From: Comamonadaceae bacterium ALPHA2B
GTDB taxonomy: Bacteria > Pseudomonadota > Gammaproteobacteria > Burkholderiales > Burkholderiaceae_C
Reading direction: 5' to 3'
Assembly: GCA_005503065.1 (NCBI GenBank)
Contig: SCOE01000035.1
Span: 1-62,156, forward strand
Length of the DNA: 62,156 bases
The notes under the pieces were generated by a model that made no database searches, was not told where the DNA came from, and saw only the letters and a program-made list of their open reading frames with translations. The translations under genes and the position numbers were made by a program. Numbering within the stretch: position 1 is the stretch's first letter; the number at the start of each line of letters is the position of its first letter. Positions 7,637 to 15,682 of this stretch are shown here, in pieces.

Positions 7637-8851
7637 ATGAACACCGCCCGACGCCTCGGCACTTCCCTCGTCTCGCTCGCATCGCTCGGCCTCGCCCTGG
7701 CCGCAGGCCCCGCGCTTGCGCAGGGCACGATCAAGATCGGCGAGATCAACAGCTACAAGGCCCTGCCGCAGAACCTGGTGCCCTACCGGCAGGGCTGGCT
7801 GCTGGCGCAGGAAGAGGTCAATGCCGCCGGCGGCGTGCTCGGCAAGAAGCTGGAGACGGTGTTCCGCGACGACAACGCCAACCCGGGCGACGCCGTGCGC
7901 ATGGCCGAGGAACTGCTGGCGCGCGAGAACGTCGACCTGCTCTCGGGCGTGACGCTGTCGCACGTCGGGCTGGCGCTCACGGATTTCGCCAAGCAGCGCA
8001 AGGTGTTCTTCCTCGCCTCGGGCCCGCTCTCCGACAAGGTGGTGTGGGAGAACGGCAACCGCTACACCTACCGGCTGCGCTCGGGCACCTATGCGCTGGC
8101 CACCTCGGTCGTCGCCGAGGCCGCGAAGCTGCGCAAGAAGCGCTGGGCGCTGATCTACTCCAACTACGAATACGGCCAGGCCGCGGTGGCCGCCTTCAAG
8201 GAAAACCTGAAGAAGGCGCAGCCCGACGTGGAGTTCGTGGCCGAGCAGTCGCCGCCCCTGGGCAAGATCGACGCAGGCGCGGTGTCGCAGGCCATCGCCG
8301 ATGCCAAGCCCGATGCCATCTTCAACGTGATGTTCGGCAGCGACCTCACGAAGCTGGCGCGCGAGGGCAAGACGCGGGGGCTCTTCACCGGCCGCGAGGT
8401 CGTGAGCCTGCTCACGGGCGAGCCCGAATACCTCGATCCGCTCAAGGACGACGCACCCGCGGGCTGGATCGTGACCGGCTACCCCTACGCCAACATCGAC
8501 ACGCCGGAACACAAGGCTTTCATCGCTGCCTACCAGAAGAAGTACAACGACTATCCGCGGCTCAACTCGGTGGTGGGCTATGCGACGGTCAAGGCCCTGG
8601 CCGCCGGCATCCAGAAGGCCGGCTCGACCGACACCGAGAAGCTCATCGCCGCCTTCAAGGGCCTGGAGTTCGGCACTCCCTTCGGCCAGGCCGTCTTCCG
8701 GCCGCAGGACAACCAGTCGACGATGGGCATCTACGTCGGCCGCACCGAGGTGAAGGACGGCCGCGGCGTCATGCCCGCCGGCACCTACCTCGACGGCGCG
8801 AAGCTGCAGCCCAGCGACGAGCAGGTGCGCAAGCTGCGCAGCCCCTCGTGA
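7637..8851 (+). CDS. Periplasmic ligand-binding protein, branched-chain amino acid ABC type (Peripla_BP_6)
   Basis: The 404-residue protein has a Sec signal peptide (SLVSLASLGLALAAGPALAQ) and the fold-type I binding-protein pattern IKIGEINSYKALPQNLVPYR, AGGVLGKKLETVFRDDNANP and WALIYSNYEYGQAAVAAFK. Such proteins feed LivHMGF-like importers, and many bind aromatic or carboxylic acids rather than amino acids. No permease or ATPase gene is next to it, so it either shares a transporter or is an orphan. It follows the Rieske oxygenase by 48 bases, which suggests that its ligand is the oxygenase substrate. Confidence 0.88.
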   Translation: MNTARRLGTSLVSLASLGLALAAGPALAQGTIKIGEINSYKALPQNLVPYRQGWLLAQEEVNAAGGVLGKKLETVFRDDNANPGDAVRMAEELLARENVDLLSGVTLSHVGLALTDFAKQRKVFFLASGPLSDKVVWENGNRYTYRLRSGTYALATSVVAEAAKLRKKRWALIYSNYEYGQAAVAAFKENLKKAQPDVEFVAEQSPPLGKIDAGAVSQAIADAKPDAIFNVMFGSDLTKLAREGKTRGLFTGREVVSLLTGEPEYLDPLKDDAPAGWIVTGYPYANIDTPEHKAFIAAYQKKYNDYPRLNSVVGYATVKALAAGIQKAGSTDTEKLIAAFKGLEFGTPFGQAVFRPQDNQSTMGIYVGRTEVKDGRGVMPAGTYLDGAKLQPSDEQVRKLRSPS

Positions 8852-8873
8852 GCGACCTGCCGACGACCGGCTG

Positions 8874-9620
8874 CTAGGCGCGCGGGGCGCCCGTCGCCAG
8901 GTGGTCCAGCACCACGCGGCAGATGTGCGCGCGCCAGGCCGTCCGGCGCGGCTTCTTCATCAGGTCGCCGCCCAGCCAGGCAGAACAGGTGTACTGGTTC
9001 GACAGGTAGAAGAAGCCCAGCGACATGATCGTCATGAGCGTGTGATCGGGCGTGGCGTCGGCGCGGAACACGCCGCGCGCCTGGCCCGCCTCCAGGATGC
9101 GCGTCACCGTCTCGACGAGCGGGAAGGAGGTCGGCCCGATCTGCTCCGACAGCTGGATGTGCCGCCCGCGCAGCAGGTTCTCGTTCATGAGCAGGCGCAC
9201 GAGCTTCGGGCTGGCGGCGTAGTGGTCCCACGAGTGCTCGATGAGCTGGCGCATCGCGGACACGGGGTCATCCGGCTGCACGAAGTTGCGCTGCGCGCCG
9301 ATCATGTCGGCATAGATCTGCTCCAGGACCGCCTGGTACAGCCGCTCCTTGTTGCCGTAGTAGTAGTACAGCATGCGGTCGACCGTGCCCGCCTGGCTGC
9401 TGATGCGCTCGATGCGCGCGCCTGCAAAGCCGTGCTCGGCGAACTCTTCGACGGCAGCGGCCAGGATGCGGTTTTCGATCTGGTCACCCGGATCGCGCTT
9501 GACCCTGCGCCGGGTCGGGCCGCCGGCGCGAGGCGCGGTGGCCGCAGGGGCGGTCGATGCGCGGGCGGGCTGTCGGGGTTTCGCTGGCACGGGGAGGTCC
9601 TTCGGATGTCGCGACGGCAT
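8874..9620 (-). CDS. TetR/AcrR-family regulator with basic N-terminal extension
   Basis: The protein (248 residues) has about 45 Pro/Ala/Arg-rich residues before the helix-turn-helix (IENRILAAAVEEFAEHGFAG, RMLYYYYGNKERLYQAVLEQ). The C-terminal domain (IEHSWDHYAASPKLVRLLMN; MSLGFFYLSNQYTCSAW) resembles the TetR C-terminal group that includes RutR-like regulators. It converges on the binding-protein gene and is divergent from the histidine kinase gene with only 57 bases between starts, so it could control itself and either neighbour. The first in-frame ATG is used. The ligand is unknown. Confidence 0.85.
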   Translation of the reverse strand: MPSRHPKDLPVPAKPRQPARASTAPAATAPRAGGPTRRRVKRDPGDQIENRILAAAVEEFAEHGFAGARIERISSQAGTVDRMLYYYYGNKERLYQAVLEQIYADMIGAQRNFVQPDDPVSAMRQLIEHSWDHYAASPKLVRLLMNENLLRGRHIQLSEQIGPTSFPLVETVTRILEAGQARGVFRADATPDHTLMTIMSLGFFYLSNQYTCSAWLGGDLMKKPRRTAWRAHICRVVLDHLATGAPRA

Positions 9621-9677
9621 TGTCCATGACGGTCCCTGCCTGCCGCGCCGCGGCTCCTGCTGGTAGGCTCGCCCCCC

Positions 9678-11057
9678 GTGAACCTGCGCACCAAGATCGT
9701 CGCCCTGGCCGTGGCCCCGCTGCTGGTGGCGCTGCTGCTGGTGGCCCTGGCAGTGCGCCACCAGGAGCGCGACCTCGCGCAGCGCGAGCGGGTGCTGATC
9801 GAGCAGAGCTACATGGCGCAGCGCCGCAGCGAATTGCGCAGCTACGTCGACCTGGCGGTGAGCATCGTGCGCCCGCTGTACGAGGCCGGCCAGGACGACG
9901 AGGCCACGCGCGCCGAGGCGCTGCGGCGCCTGGCAGCGCTGGACTACGGCAGCGACGGCTATTTCTTCGTCTACGACCTGCAGGGCCGCTCGCTGATGCA
10001 TTCGCGCCAGCCGGAACTCGTGGGCCAGGACCTGTGGGACCTGCGCGACTCGCAGGGCCGCTACACGATCCGCGATCTCATCGCCGGCGCACAGCGCGGC
10101 GGCGGCAGCTACGTCGAATACGAATGGCGCAAGCCCTCGCTGGGCACCGCCGCGCCCAAGCTGGGCTACGTGACGGCCTTCCCGCGCTGGAACTGGATGG
10201 TCGGCACCGGGCTGTACCTGGACGACATCCAGACCACCATGGCTTCGCTGGACCGGCAGATCAGCAGCAACGTGACGACCACGCTGCTGTGGATCGCCGG
10301 CATCGCCGCGCTGTGCCTGGCGGCCGTGAGCGCCGGCGGGCTGGCGCTCAACCTCAGCGAGCACCGCGTGGCCGAGGCCAAGCTGCGCCTGCTCGCGCGG
10401 CGCGTGGTGCAGTCGCAGGAGGAGGAACGCGGCCACCTCGCCCGCGAGCTGCACGACGGCACCAGCCAGACGCTGGTGTCGGCCAAGCTGCTGATCGAAT
10501 CGGCCGTCGACGCGCTGGCACGCGAGCAGCGGCCGGTGCCGCCCGCGCTGCCCAAGGCGCTGCAGCGGCTGGGCGATTCGCTCACCGAGGTGCGGCGCAT
10601 CTCGCACCGGCTGCGCCCTGCCCTGCTCGACACACTGGGCCTGCCGGCCGCCATCGAGCGGCTGGTCGACGAGTTCGCCGAGGACGGCACGCTGACGGCC
10701 ACCCTCGACGTGCAGGGCGAGCCCTTCGAGCTGTCGCAGGACGTGAAGACCGCGCTCTTTCGCGTCGCGCAGGAGGCGCTGACCAACGTCCACAAGCATG
10801 CGCGCGCCCGGCGGGTGCACATCGCGCTGCGATTCGGTGCCGCCACGGGCGTTCGGCTCGATGTGGAGGACGACGGCGCGGGCTTCGACGTCGAGGCCAC
10901 GCAGGCCGACCCGCGCCGCGGTATCGGGCTGCGCAACATGCGCGAGCGCCTGGGCGCGATCGACGGCCAGCTCGACGTGCGCTCGGGCGCGGGCCGCACC
11001 ACCATCACCGCCGAGGTGCCGGCCGCGAGCGCCCGCGCCGAAGGAGCCACCGCATGA
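9678..11057 (+). CDS. Cache-domain sensor histidine kinase (HisKA_3 type)
   Basis: This is a membrane sensor of 459 residues starting at GTG. TM1 is about residues 7-26, followed by a periplasmic single Cache domain (about 35-185, with DYGSDGYFFVYDLQGRSLMH and FPRWNWMVGTGLYLDDI). TM2 is about 200-224. The DHp segment EERGHLARELHDGTSQTL carries His259, and the HATPase_c domain follows (ALTNVHKHARA; VEDDGAGFDVE; GIGLRNMRERL). Cache domains of this type bind small carboxylates. Its stop overlaps the response regulator start (ATGA), and cstA follows, so it probably senses a substrate taken up by CstA, such as pyruvate. That is inference from context. Confidence 0.92.
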   Translation: MNLRTKIVALAVAPLLVALLLVALAVRHQERDLAQRERVLIEQSYMAQRRSELRSYVDLAVSIVRPLYEAGQDDEATRAEALRRLAALDYGSDGYFFVYDLQGRSLMHSRQPELVGQDLWDLRDSQGRYTIRDLIAGAQRGGGSYVEYEWRKPSLGTAAPKLGYVTAFPRWNWMVGTGLYLDDIQTTMASLDRQISSNVTTTLLWIAGIAALCLAAVSAGGLALNLSEHRVAEAKLRLLARRVVQSQEEERGHLARELHDGTSQTLVSAKLLIESAVDALAREQRPVPPALPKALQRLGDSLTEVRRISHRLRPALLDTLGLPAAIERLVDEFAEDGTLTATLDVQGEPFELSQDVKTALFRVAQEALTNVHKHARARRVHIALRFGAATGVRLDVEDDGAGFDVEATQADPRRGIGLRNMRERLGAIDGQLDVRSGAGRTTITAEVPAASARAEGATA

Positions 11058-11692
11058 GCACTGCAACGCCCGTGCGCCTCTTCCTCGTCGACGACCACCC
11101 GCTGGTGCGCGACGGCCTGCGCGCGCGCCTGGGCGCGATGCCTGGGCTGGAGATCGTTGGCGAGGCAGGCAGCGCCGCCGAGGCGCTGGCGCAGGTCGAT
11201 GCGCTGCGGCCCGACCTCATGCTGGTCGACGTCGGCATGAAGGACATGAACGGCATCGAGCTGGCCGCGCTGCTGCTCCAGCGGCCGGAGCCGCCGCACG
11301 TGGTGATGCTGAGCATGTACGACAACCCCGAATACGTGCAGCGCGCGCTGCAGGCGGGCGCGCACGGCTACGTGCTCAAGGATGCGCCGGCCTCGGAGAT
11401 CGTGGCCGCGATCGAGGCCGTGTCGGCCGGCGGCACCTTCCTCAGCCCCGCGGTGTCGAAGAAGCTGTTTCGCAACCAGTCGGCACGGCCCTTGCTCACA
11501 CCGCGGGAGGCCGAGATCCTCACCGCGCTGGGCCGCGGCGAATCGAGCAAGCAGATCGCGCGCAGCCTGGGCCTGAGCGTGCGCACCGTCGACGCGCACC
11601 GCCAGAGCATCAAGCGCCGCCTGGGCATCGACGGCCAGGCCGAGCTCATCAAGTACGCGGTGGAGCACACGCGGCAGTTCGGCGGCGGTTGA
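11054..11692 (+). CDS. NarL/FixJ-family response regulator
   Basis: The 212-residue protein has an N-terminal receiver domain (LFLVDDHPLVRDGL; phosphoacceptor Asp59 in LMLVDVGMKDMNG; Lys in HGYVLKDAPASE) and a C-terminal LuxR-type helix-turn-helix (LTPREAEILTALGRGESSKQ, then LGLSVRTVDAHRQSIKRRL). Its start codon overlaps the kinase stop by four bases, so the pair is translationally coupled and surely cognate. An imperfect palindrome at 11706-11726, just before cstA, is a candidate binding site. Confidence 0.94.
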   Translation: MSTATPVRLFLVDDHPLVRDGLRARLGAMPGLEIVGEAGSAAEALAQVDALRPDLMLVDVGMKDMNGIELAALLLQRPEPPHVVMLSMYDNPEYVQRALQAGAHGYVLKDAPASEIVAAIEAVSAGGTFLSPAVSKKLFRNQSARPLLTPREAEILTALGRGESSKQIARSLGLSVRTVDAHRQSIKRRLGIDGQAELIKYAVEHTRQFGGG

Positions 11693-11705
11693 CACTTCTC
11701 AGCGT

Positions 11706-11726
11706 GCCTAGGGTTGTCCCTTAGGC
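11706..11726. promoter_or_regulatory. Inverted repeat upstream of cstA, candidate response-regulator site
   Basis: GCCTAGGG-TTGT-CCCTTAGGC pairs over eight positions with one bulged T. It lies 14 bases after the response regulator stop and about 90 bases before the cstA start. It could be the regulator's operator or a weak intercistronic hairpin; there is no T run. Confidence 0.4.
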
Positions 11727-11818
11727 AATCCTGCGCAACCGGCCTGCGCACTGCAACCGATGCGCCCTCGCCCCGCACAGGAAAGACTCCCTGGGTTCCA
11801 ACCCGAGGAGACATCTTC

Positions 11819-13885
11819 ATGCACAGCATCCGCCGCCACCTGGTGTGGCTGGTCGTGGCCGTGGTCGGCGCCTTCGCGCTCGGCACCGTGGCGCTCAGCC
11901 GAGGCGAAAGCATCAACGCGCTGTGGGTGGTCACGGCCGCCATCTGCGTCTACCTGATCGCCTACCGCTACTACAGCCTCTTCATCGCCGACAAGGTGCT
12001 CGGCCTGGACGGCAGCCGCAAGACGCCGGCGCACCGCCACAACGACGGCCTGGACTACGTGCCGACCGACAAGAACGTGCTGTTCGGCCACCACTTCGCG
12101 GCCATCGCGGGCGCGGGCCCGCTGGTGGGCCCGGTGCTGGCGGCGCAGATGGGCTACCTGCCCGGCCTGCTGTGGGTGCTGGCCGGCGTGGTCTTCGCCG
12201 GGGCGGTGCAGGACTTCATCATCCTGTTCATCTCCACGCGGCGCGACGGCCGCTCGCTGGGCGACCTGGTCAAGCAGGAGATGGGCGTGGTGCCCGGCAT
12301 GATCGCCCTCTTCGGCACCTTCATGATCATGATCATCATCCTGGCGGTGCTGGCGCTGATCGTGGTGAAGGCGCTGGCCGAATCGCCCTGGGGCACCTTC
12401 ACCGTGGCGGCGACCGTTCCGGTGGCGGTGTTCATGGGGCTCTACCTGCGCTACATCCGCCCGGGCCGCATCGGCGAGGTGTCGGTGATCGGCTTCGTGC
12501 TGCTGATGGCGGCCATCTTCGGCGGCCAGGCCGTGAGCCAGAGCCCCGAGTGGGCGCCGCTCTTCACCTTCGACGGCAAGGCGCTGACCTGGATGCTGGT
12601 GGGCTACGGCTTGGTGGCCGCCAGCCTGCCGGTGTGGCTGCTGCTGGCGCCGCGCGACTACCTCTCGACCTTCCTGAAGATCGGCACCATCGTCGCGCTG
12701 GCCATCGGCATCGTGTTCGTGATGCCCACGCTGCAGATGCCGGCGCTCACGCAGTTCGCGCAGGGCAATGGTCCGGTGTGGTCGGGCAGCCTGTTCCCGT
12801 TCCTCTTCATCACCATCGCCTGCGGCGCGGTGTCGGGCTTCCACGCGTTGATCTCTTCGGGCACCACGCCCAAGATGCTGGACAACGAGAAGCACGCCCG
12901 CTTCATCGGCTACGGCGGCATGCTGGCCGAGTCCTTCGTGGCGGTGATGGCGCTGGTCGCGGCCTCGTGCATCGAGCCGGGCGTGTACTTCGCGATGAAC
13001 AGCCCGGCCGCGCTGGTGGGCAGCACGCCCGAGGCGGTGGCGAAGGTGATCTCGGGCTGGGGCTTCACCGTCACGCCCGACATGCTGCTGCAGACCGCCA
13101 AGGACGTGGGCGAGAGCACCATCCTCGGCCGCGCCGGCGGCGCGCCCACCCTGGCCGTGGGCATGGCCCACATCCTTCACCAGGCCATCGGCGGCCCGGC
13201 CATGATGGCCTTCTGGTACCACTTCGCGATCCTGTTCGAGGCGCTGTTCATCCTCACCGCCGTCGACGCGGGCACCCGCGCCGGCCGCTTCATGCTGCAG
13301 GACCTGATGGGCAGCTTCGTGCCCGCGCTCAAGCGCACCGATTCGCTGCCGGCCAACCTCTTCGCCACCGCGCTCACCGTGGCGGCCTGGGGCTACTTCC
13401 TCTACCAGGGCGTGGTCGATCCGCTGGGCGGCATCAACACGCTGTGGCCGCTGTTCGGCATCTCCAACCAGATGCTGGCCGCGGTGGCGCTGATGCTGGG
13501 CGTGGTGGTGCTGTTCCGTATGAAGCGCGAGCGCTATGCCTGGGTGGCGGCAGCGCCGGCCGCCTGGCTGCTGGCCTGCACGCTCACGGCCGGCTGGCAG
13601 AAGATCTTCTCGGCCGATCCGAAGGTGGGCTTCCTCTCGCACGCCGCGCGCTACACCGAAGGCCTGGCCAACGGCGTGCTCGTGGCGCCGGCCAAGACGC
13701 CCGAGGCGATGGCCCGGATCGTCTTCAACGACCGGCTCGACGCGGGGCTGTGTGCGCTGTTCATGTTCGTGGTGCTGAGCGTGCTGGTCTACAGCATCAG
13801 GGCCTGCCTGGCCGCACGTGCCGCCAACCGGCCGACCGTGCACGAGACGCCGTACGAACCGCTCGCGGCGGCGCCCGCGCGATGA
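11819..13885 (+). CDS. cstA: CstA-family carbon starvation transporter
   Basis: This polytopic inner-membrane protein of 688 residues belongs to the CstA/BtsT family, which imports pyruvate and possibly peptides during carbon limitation. It has many hydrophobic segments through its length. Family-typical stretches are visible: TDKNVLFGHHFAAIAGAGPL, VGPVLAAQMGYLPGLLW, VSGFHALISSGTTPKMLDNE and FGISNQMLAAVALMLG. The start MHSIRRHLVW is chosen over an upstream in-frame codon because GAGGAG precedes it. It follows the kinase/regulator pair and overlaps a YbdD-like gene by four bases, the usual CstA-YbdD or BtsT-YjiX arrangement. Transcriptional control by the adjacent two-component pair is likely. 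Confidence 0.95.
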   Translation: MHSIRRHLVWLVVAVVGAFALGTVALSRGESINALWVVTAAICVYLIAYRYYSLFIADKVLGLDGSRKTPAHRHNDGLDYVPTDKNVLFGHHFAAIAGAGPLVGPVLAAQMGYLPGLLWVLAGVVFAGAVQDFIILFISTRRDGRSLGDLVKQEMGVVPGMIALFGTFMIMIIILAVLALIVVKALAESPWGTFTVAATVPVAVFMGLYLRYIRPGRIGEVSVIGFVLLMAAIFGGQAVSQSPEWAPLFTFDGKALTWMLVGYGLVAASLPVWLLLAPRDYLSTFLKIGTIVALAIGIVFVMPTLQMPALTQFAQGNGPVWSGSLFPFLFITIACGAVSGFHALISSGTTPKMLDNEKHARFIGYGGMLAESFVAVMALVAASCIEPGVYFAMNSPAALVGSTPEAVAKVISGWGFTVTPDMLLQTAKDVGESTILGRAGGAPTLAVGMAHILHQAIGGPAMMAFWYHFAILFEALFILTAVDAGTRAGRFMLQDLMGSFVPALKRTDSLPANLFATALTVAAWGYFLYQGVVDPLGGINTLWPLFGISNQMLAAVALMLGVVVLFRMKRERYAWVAAAPAAWLLACTLTAGWQKIFSADPKVGFLSHAARYTEGLANGVLVAPAKTPEAMARIVFNDRLDAGLCALFMFVVLSVLVYSIRACLAARAANRPTVHETPYEPLAAAPAR

Positions 13886-14112
13886 GGGTGACACTCGGCG
13901 GCCTCGACCTGCCCGAGGCCGGGCGCTACCTTGCACGCTCGACGCGCGCGCTGGGCCAGTCGCTGCGGCTGATGGTGGGGCTGCCCGACTACGACACCTA
14001 CCTGTCGCACATGGCGGCCACGCACCCGGACCGCGCGCCGATGAGCTACGAGGCCTTCTTCCGCGAGCGGCTGGAGGCGCGTTACGGCGCGGGCAAAGGG
14101 CGCTGCTGCTAG
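13882..14112 (+). CDS. YbdD/YjiX-family small protein, CstA partner
   Basis: The 76-residue protein fits the DUF466 family: ARSTRALGQSLRLMVGLPDY, DTYLSHMAATHPDRAPMSYE and FFRERLEARYG. Homologues are encoded directly after CstA or BtsT in many proteobacteria and are thought to assist the transporter. Its ATG overlaps the cstA stop (ATGA), indicating coupled translation. The C-terminal GRCC ending is a little unusual. No membrane segment is seen. Confidence 0.9.
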   Translation: MRVTLGGLDLPEAGRYLARSTRALGQSLRLMVGLPDYDTYLSHMAATHPDRAPMSYEAFFRERLEARYGAGKGRCC

Positions 14113-14174
14113 CGTCCTGCGCCCTTGTTCCGCGTCAAGGGTTCGCCATGGGTGCCGCCCCACAATGGCGGACC

Positions 14175-14306
14175 ATGAACGGGCGAACGCTTCTGGCAGC
14201 CGGTGTCGGAACGCCCGCCTTGGCAGCGGCAGTCGCGGCGACATGGCGCCATATGGGCTCGCCTGCGGGCTACGACGCTTGGTCGGTGGCACAGGTCCTG
14301 GCCTGA
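14175..14306 (+). CDS. Possible small ORF, 43 residues
   Basis: It reads MNGRTLLAAGVGTPALAAAV and ends SVAQVLA. The N-terminus could be a weak signal peptide or a single membrane segment. There is no convincing ribosome binding site and no family resemblance that I recognise. It is the only coding candidate in the 329-base gap 14113-14441, whose right end holds repeat copy 3. It may be chance. Confidence 0.15.
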   Translation: MNGRTLLAAGVGTPALAAAVAATWRHMGSPAGYDAWSVAQVLA

Positions 14307-14367
14307 GCGCGGGCGGCCATTGGTGCCGCTACCCGATCGGGGTACTTCATGGCGCCGGATCCGATTT

Positions 14368-14424
14368 GCTATTGATTTCATAGCTGCTCGCGCCCGTGGA
14401 TCGGGCGCTGCAGCCGCTTTTTTC
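14368..14424 (+). repeat. Dispersed intergenic repeat, copy 3
   Basis: GCTATTGATTTCATAGCTGC followed by TCGCGCCCGTGGATCGGGCG and then CTGCAGCCGCTTTTTT. The GGGCGCTGCAG half is followed by a T run, so this copy could also end transcription of the upstream operon. Confidence 0.8.
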
Positions 14425-14441
14425 TTGAAACACCGCCGCCT

Positions 14442-15068
14442 TCATTCCACCAATTGGCGCAGCAGCCAGGCCATCGCGGCCTGCTGCGCCTTGAGGTCGC
14501 CACCCGCATCGACCGCCAGCGCCGCACGATCGAAGGCCGCCGACAGCAGGTCGGCCAGCACCGGCAGCACCACGCCCCGCGGGGCGACGCCGGCGGCGGT
14601 CAGGCCCTCGGCCAGCGTCGCCGCAGCGGCGGCCCCGTCCATCGCCAGCACCTGCGCCAGGCCGAGCACGGCCGGCCCGTCGACCAGCAGCAGCCGCGTG
14701 CGGCCCGGCGCCGTCATGGCGCGCAGGTAGGCGTCGCTGCCGGCAACGAGCGCCTTGAGCGGCGGCAGGCCGTCCCGCGCCGCCGCGCGGATCTCATCCG
14801 CCACCGCCGCCATTTCGCGCGCCAGCACGGCGCGGAACAGGTCGCGCTTGTCGGCGAAGTGGTGGTACAGCGCGCCGCGCGTGGTGCCCGCCGCGGCCAC
14901 CACCTCCGGCGTGGAGGTGCCGGCATACCCCTTCTCGACGAAGAGGGCGCGCGCCGCGTCCATCAGCGCACCGCGCGTGGCCTCGGTGCGCTCGCGGTTG
15001 CTGCGCGGGGCGGCCGGGATGACCTCGGCGGTCATGGACGGGCGCTCGGCAGGGTCATTCAATGACAT
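14442..15068 (-). CDS. TetR-family regulator of the divergent VOC gene
   Basis: The 208-residue protein has a TetR helix-turn-helix: TRGALMDAARALFVEKGYAG, then TRGALYHHFADKRDLFRAVL. The C-terminal half (KALVAGSDAYLRAMTAPGRT, LLLVDGPAVLGL) resembles the TetR_C group found in many uncharacterised regulators. The first ATG (15068) directly abuts an operator-like palindrome and has no room for a ribosome binding site, so the message may be leaderless; the alternative start is Met12 at 15035. It is divergent from the VOC gene, with twin palindromes between, so it most likely represses both. Confidence 0.88.
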   Translation of the reverse strand: MSLNDPAERPSMTAEVIPAAPRSNRERTEATRGALMDAARALFVEKGYAGTSTPEVVAAAGTTRGALYHHFADKRDLFRAVLAREMAAVADEIRAAARDGLPPLKALVAGSDAYLRAMTAPGRTRLLLVDGPAVLGLAQVLAMDGAAAAATLAEGLTAAGVAPRGVVLPVLADLLSAAFDRAALAVDAGGDLKAQQAAMAWLLRQLVE

Positions 15069-15085
15069 ACATACAGCCTGTACGT
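15069..15085. promoter_or_regulatory. TetR operator 1, ACATACAG-C-CTGTACGT
   Basis: An 8-1-8 inverted repeat with one mismatch, immediately upstream of the tetR start codon. It is nearly identical to operator 2 at 15100-15116. Confidence 0.7.
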
Positions 15086-15099
15086 TAATCTTCGAGAAA

Positions 15100-15116
15100 A
15101 CATGCAGCCTGTATGT
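15100..15116. promoter_or_regulatory. TetR operator 2, ACATGCAG-C-CTGTATGT
   Basis: An 8-1-8 inverted repeat with one mismatch. Each operator is followed by TAATC (TTAATC in both), so the two form a direct repeat with centres 31 bases apart, about three helical turns. They occupy the promoter gap of the VOC gene. Confidence 0.7.
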
Positions 15117-15140
15117 TAATCAACCTTCTCAGGAGATGCC

Positions 15141-15584
15141 ATGCCCGCCCCCTTCCAGGTCACCAGCTACTACCCCGTCGTCATGACCCGAGACGTCGCC
15201 GGCACCGCCGACTTCTGGCGCACGCACTTCGGCTTCGTGCCGCTGTTCACGAGCGACTGGTATGTCCACCTGCAGCTCGAAGGCGATGCCGCGGTCAACC
15301 TGGCCGTGCTTGACGGCAGCCACGCCACCATTCCCGAGGCCGCACGCGGCCAGGTGGCGGCCGGCCTGCTGCTGAACTTCGAGGTCGAAGACGTGGATGC
15401 CTTCCATGCGCGCGTGCAGGCCGCCGGTCTGCCGGTGCTGTTGCCGCTGCGCGACGAGGCCTTCGGCCAGCGCCACTTCATCACGCGCGACCCGAATGGT
15501 GTGCTGATCGACGTCATCAAGCCCATTCCTCCGACGGGCGAGTTCGTGCAGCAGTACGAGGCGTCGGCCTTGCCGCAGGGCTGA
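15141..15584 (+). CDS. VOC-superfamily (glyoxalase/bleomycin-resistance-like) protein
   Basis: The 147-residue protein has the paired beta-alpha-beta-beta-beta modules of the vicinal-oxygen-chelate fold: [38 protein letters not shown], then [20 protein letters not shown] and [18 protein letters not shown]. Members are lyases, dioxygenases or drug-binding proteins; no diagnostic metal set identifies the reaction. An AGGAG box precedes the ATG by five bases. It is divergent from a TetR gene with twin operators between, which suggests induction by its own substrate or a toxic compound. Confidence 0.87.
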   Translation: MPAPFQVTSYYPVVMTRDVAGTADFWRTHFGFVPLFTSDWYVHLQLEGDAAVNLAVLDGSHATIPEAARGQVAAGLLLNFEVEDVDAFHARVQAAGLPVLLPLRDEAFGQRHFITRDPNGVLIDVIKPIPPTGEFVQQYEASALPQG

Positions 15585-15606
15585 TGCGCAGGGGGGGCCG
15601 GCGCCC

Positions 15607-15668
15607 GCTATAAACTTCATAGCACCCCGCGTCCGATGCGCGGGCGCAAGCGGCCCGTTCGGCCCCCA
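15607..15668 (+). repeat. Dispersed intergenic repeat, copy 4 (divergent)
   Basis: GCTATAAACTTCATAGCACC followed by CCGCGTCCGATGCGCGGGCG. It keeps the GCTAT...ATAGC first half, but the second half is diverged and forms its own small hairpin (GCG-TCCGATG-CGC). Confidence 0.6.
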
Positions 15669-15682
15669 ACCTGCCCCTTCGC

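Noticed and set aside
8874-11066. A 730-codon open frame on the minus strand running through the kinase gene
   Set aside because: Only its last 248 codons look like a protein (TetR). The rest is antisense to a clear histidine kinase and is rich in Arg, Ala, His and Gln, as expected for shadows in GC-rich DNA.
11708-13936. A 742-codon minus-strand frame opposite cstA
   Set aside because: Low-complexity His/Arg/Gln-rich translation and an exact antisense match to a conserved transporter.
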